This document shows, in pieces, positions 5,713 through 7,652 of a stretch of DNA of 7,652 nucleotides. This DNA comes from Pseudomonadota bacterium. Lineage in GTDB: Bacteria > Pseudomonadota > Gammaproteobacteria > CAMYNG01. The stretch is from contig CP070733.1 in the NCBI GenBank assembly GCA_020347585.1, forward strand, positions 1,721,479 through 1,729,130. The letters are read 5' to 3'. A model generated the notes under the pieces. The model did no database searches and was not told the DNA's origin. It saw only the letters and a program-made list of their open reading frames with translations. The position numbers were made by a program, and so were the translations under genes. Position 1 is the stretch's first letter, and the number at the start of each line of letters is the position of its first letter.

Positions 5713-6201
5713 ATGCAGATTTCACGGCACAAGATCGCTACCATCGACTACACGCTAACCGACGATAGCGGCGAGGTGCTTGATTCCTCGGCCGGCTCCC
5801 CGGGTTTGGCCTACCTTCACGGCGAGCAGAACATCATTCCCGGGCTCGAAAACGCGCTGGAAGGCAAGGTCGCCGGCGACTCCCTCAAGGTCACGGTATT
5901 GCCGGAAGAGGGCTACGGGGTGCGCGACGACTCAAAGGTCGTGACGGTGCCGCATGACATGTTCGAAAATGCCGGCGAGGTGAAGGTTGGCGCACGGTTC
6001 TACGCCCAGAGCCCCGACGGCGAGCAGATTGCAATAACCGTGATGGAAGTACGCGACGAGGACATCGTGGTCGACGGCAACCACCCGTTGGCAGGCCAGA
6101 GCCTGCACTTTGATGTCACCGTCACCGACGTGCGTGATGCCAGCGAGGAAGAAATTGCCCACGGTCATGTCCACGGCCCGGGCGGGCATGCCCACGGCTG
6201 A
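5713..6201 (+). CDS. slyD: FKBP-type peptidyl-prolyl cis-trans isomerase SlyD
   Basis: A 162-residue cytoplasmic FKBP-type prolyl isomerase and chaperone. The ATG at 5713 has TGGAG (5701-5705) at 7 nt and the family's expected N-terminus. The FKBP half-domain runs over about residues 1-69, with DDSGEVLDSS, LAYLHGEQNIIPGLENAL and PEEGYG. The inserted insert-in-flap chaperone domain follows (about 70-120). The FKBP fold then resumes with VVDGNHPLAGQSLHFDVTV (about 119-137), a SlyD hallmark. The C-terminal tail is a short His/Gly segment with histidines at 150, 152, 154, 159 and 161. This fits the nickel-binding tail through which SlyD assists [NiFe]-hydrogenase maturation in E. coli, although it is much shorter than the E. 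coli tail and lacks its cysteines. The gene is divergent from the EF-G paralogue and convergent with the phosphoesterase, so probably monocistronic. Confidence 0.95.
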   Translation: MQISRHKIATIDYTLTDDSGEVLDSSAGSPGLAYLHGEQNIIPGLENALEGKVAGDSLKVTVLPEEGYGVRDDSKVVTVPHDMFENAGEVKVGARFYAQSPDGEQIAITVMEVRDEDIVVDGNHPLAGQSLHFDVTVTDVRDASEEEIAHGHVHGPGGHAHG

Positions 6202-6206
6202 AGCAC

Positions 6207-6271
6207 CTTGAAAACCACGCAACGCGCCCTGCGGCAGTGTCAGCACCGCCCGGGCGCGGACGCGTTTCAAG
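6207..6271. terminator. nested inverted repeat between convergent genes
   Basis: Three pairs of arms are nested: CTTGAAA (6207-6213) with TTTCAAG (6265-6271), CGCGCCC (6223-6229) with GGGCGCG (6252-6258), and GCGG (6231-6234) with CCGC (6246-6249). Short unpaired stretches separate them. The structure fills the 65-bp gap between the slyD and phosphoesterase stops, and its right arm overlaps the latter stop codon. It lacks a clear U-tract, though the outer arm gives TTTC on both strands. A bidirectional transcription stop or mRNA 3'-end structure is the likeliest use. Confidence 0.45.
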
Positions 6272-7100
6272 CATTCAGGGCTGCAAGGTAGGCCCGCACC
6301 GATTCGGCCACTGTGGTCTGGCGGGCCTTGATCGCCGGCATGTACTGACGGCGCCAGGGACCAACGTGTATACGCGCCTGCTCAAACTCGACGTGAATGA
6401 GGTGCGCCACGGGTCCACACTCCTCGACGAAACCACTCTCGAAAAAATCGCGGCTGGCCCGTGCCTTGTCGAAGGCAACGCGCGCGATCTCCGCCTGCCA
6501 GCAGCCGTTGTGAAAGGTGAACTGGCCGTAGGCGGCGCGGTGATCCCCGTCGAAGGGCTGGCCCACAGAGCCGGTATTGACCACCAGCGTTCCGTTGTAG
6601 CGCCGCAGCAGCGGACGGTGGGTATGGGAGCCGACGAAAAGGTCGCGCGGATCGCCAAGCTTTTCCGACAGATCCGCATCGGCGGTGTCAGGGCGAATAC
6701 CGTCGCGGTTGCCGAGCCGCGAGCCGTGGGTAATGTGAAACGAGCCTCCCTCGATGTCTGTCAGTTCGAAGTGATCCGGCCACGCATCCAGAACCTCGAC
6801 CTCGCCGTCGATTTGCCGCGCGGTCCACTGCGCGAAGCGGTACAGGTCGAATAACGGATCGTCGGGATCGCACGGCTGGCGTGCGCTGGCGACCACGAAC
6901 TCTTCATGGTTGCCCTTGATATAGCGCGCCTGCGGACAACGCCGGCGCAGCAATTCCATACAGGCCAGACTGAGGGGACCGCGACTGACGAGATCGCCGT
7001 TGATGATAACCTCATCAGGCGCCCAGCGCTCTAAGTCACCGAGAACAGCGTCCAGGGCCGGCACATTGCCGTGAATATCGGATAGGACTGCAATCTTCAT
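6267..7100 (-). CDS. calcineurin-like metallophosphoesterase
   Basis: A 277-residue cytoplasmic dinuclear-metal phosphoesterase. All family motifs are present in order: SDIHGN (D8, H10), NGDLVSRGP (D36), KGNHE (N64, H65), ITHGS (H125) and GSHTHRP (H159, H161), followed by NTGSVGQP. The layout fits the compact Metallophos_2 group related to MJ0912- and YfcE-type phosphodiesterases. The substrate cannot be read from the sequence; nucleotide or other phosphodiesters are plausible. About 75 residues follow the catalytic core and look like a small C-terminal accessory region (RVAFDKARASRDFF, then a helix ending AYLAALNA). The ATG at 7100 places the first metal motif at the usual distance, but no Shine-Dalgarno is visible before it. 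It lies 93 bp after the M48 gene on the same strand and may share its transcript. Confidence 0.92.
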   Translation of the reverse strand: MKIAVLSDIHGNVPALDAVLGDLERWAPDEVIINGDLVSRGPLSLACMELLRRRCPQARYIKGNHEEFVVASARQPCDPDDPLFDLYRFAQWTARQIDGEVEVLDAWPDHFELTDIEGGSFHITHGSRLGNRDGIRPDTADADLSEKLGDPRDLFVGSHTHRPLLRRYNGTLVVNTGSVGQPFDGDHRAAYGQFTFHNGCWQAEIARVAFDKARASRDFFESGFVEECGPVAHLIHVEFEQARIHVGPWRRQYMPAIKARQTTVAESVRAYLAALNA

Positions 7101-7161
7101 AGGTTATCGGTCTGGCTGCAAAATGCCGCTAGTTCTGCGCGACGTCCATTGTCATCTGTGC

Positions 7162-7189
7162 GGCGCGCATCGGTTCGAGTCTACGCGCC
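7162..7189. other. hairpin after the M48 peptidase gene
   Basis: GGCGCG (7162-7167) pairs with CGCGCC (7184-7189) around a 16-nt loop that contains an inner TCG/CGA pair. It begins 4 nt past the minus-strand stop at 7194. No U-tract follows, so it is at best a weak terminator or 3'-end structure between the peptidase and phosphoesterase genes. Confidence 0.3.
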
Positions 7190-7193
7190 ACCG

Positions 7194-7652
7194 CTACTCC
7201 GCCCCGTTCTCCTTCGCCGCGACGATCCAGTTGTCGAATTTCGTCGGAAGCGGCTGCAAGCCATAGTCGCCGGTGCCGCCCCTGCGCGGCAGTCGTGCGT
7301 GAATCCGCGCGATGCGCACTTCGGTCTGGGGGTGGGTGCTAAAAAATTCCGGTGGCTGATCTGCGCTGGCTTCCCGCTGCAGCACTTCGAACAAATCGTC
7401 GGCGCCATCCACATGCCCGTAAAGACTCTCCAGCGCGGCAAGCGCAGTCGCGTCAGCCTCGTTTTCGTGATCACGGCTGTATTTCAATGCCGTCAGGTAA
7501 CCGGCCTCACCGATCACCTGGTCCAGCAGTGCGCTGCCGAGTGACTCACTCACCAGCGCCACGGATAGGCCCACCACCACGCCACGACCCAGGCTGCGAA
7601 TCGGATGCCGGTGCTTGACGTGCGCGATCTCATGCGCCATGACCATGGCCAG
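7194..7652 (-). CDS. M48-family zinc metallopeptidase, C-terminal part
   Basis: The reading frame is open to the window edge, so the N-terminus is missing and the internal ATGs at 7646 and 7640 are not the true start. The visible 152 residues begin just before the zinc-binding helix AHEIAHVKHRHP, which supplies two histidine ligands and the catalytic glutamate of HExxH. The third ligand is expected in SRDHENEAD (the E of the NEAD element). Between them is a hydrophobic Gly/Val/Leu-rich segment (VVVGLSVALV) that may lie in or against the membrane. The FFSTHPQTEVRIARI block is the usual M48 C-terminal signature. The chain ends in a basic, then polar tail of about 30 residues. Members of this group (HtpX, BepA/YggG and Oma1 relatives) degrade misfolded membrane or envelope proteins. 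Which branch this is cannot be told without the N-terminus. Confidence 0.92.
   Translation of the reverse strand: MAMVMAHEIAHVKHRHPIRSLGRGVVVGLSVALVSESLGSALLDQVIGEAGYLTALKYSRDHENEADATALAALESLYGHVDGADDLFEVLQREASADQPPEFFSTHPQTEVRIARIHARLPRRGGTGDYGLQPLPTKFDNWIVAAKENGAE

Noticed and set aside
7162..7190. tRNA-like 3' end (GGTTCGAGTC followed later by GCGCCA)
   Set aside because: The bases flanking the TTCGAGT loop do not form a T-stem, and no D-arm or anticodon arm fits upstream. The segment is better read as a simple hairpin.

Overview
The window is GC-rich (roughly 60%) and carries ordinary bacterial coding DNA. It most likely comes from a gammaproteobacterium. Support for this is a SlyD-type prolyl isomerase with a His-rich tail, an exact CRP-type half-site pair (TGTGA-N6-TCACA), a solitary MbcA/ParS/Xre-type antitoxin-like protein and good Shine-Dalgarno sites. 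The lineage is inferred from protein style only. I see no CRISPR array, transposase, integrase, tRNA or rRNA.

Left part (1-1825). Positions 1-149 show no gene I can support. A sigma70-type promoter (150-178) and a CRP-type palindrome (189-204) precede a 61-residue membrane protein (290-475), which is followed by a hairpin. Next is a 125-residue protein with the MbcA/ParS/Xre toxin-binding fold (750-1127) and no toxin gene beside it. It converges on a small exported protein on the minus strand (1603-1175). Between them is a hairpin with a U-tract on the minus strand, a convincing terminator for the exported protein. I see no convincing promoter or gene in 1604-1825.

Middle part (1826-5534, all minus strand). 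An elongation-factor-G paralogue (5525-3465) resembles the EF-G2/ribosome-recycling branch more than the str-operon translocase. Just after its stop, in the same frame, lies an unlisted 40-codon reading frame encoding a single membrane segment. Then comes a 467-residue cytoplasmic protein of a conserved but uncharacterised type (3229-1826).

Right part (5535-7652). slyD (5713-6201, plus) diverges from the EF-G gene across a 187-bp spacer. It converges on a calcineurin-like metallophosphoesterase (7100-6267, minus) at a large nested inverted repeat. Upstream of the phosphoesterase on the same strand is the C-terminal part of an M48 zinc metallopeptidase, cut by the window edge. 

Functionally this is mostly housekeeping: protein folding (SlyD), ribosome function (EF-G paralogue), protein quality control (M48) and phosphoester hydrolysis. 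I find no clear multi-gene novel system. The most interesting items are the conserved 467-residue unknown, the membrane micro-ORF after the EF-G stop, and the CRP-type site placed over the start region of a strong promoter.
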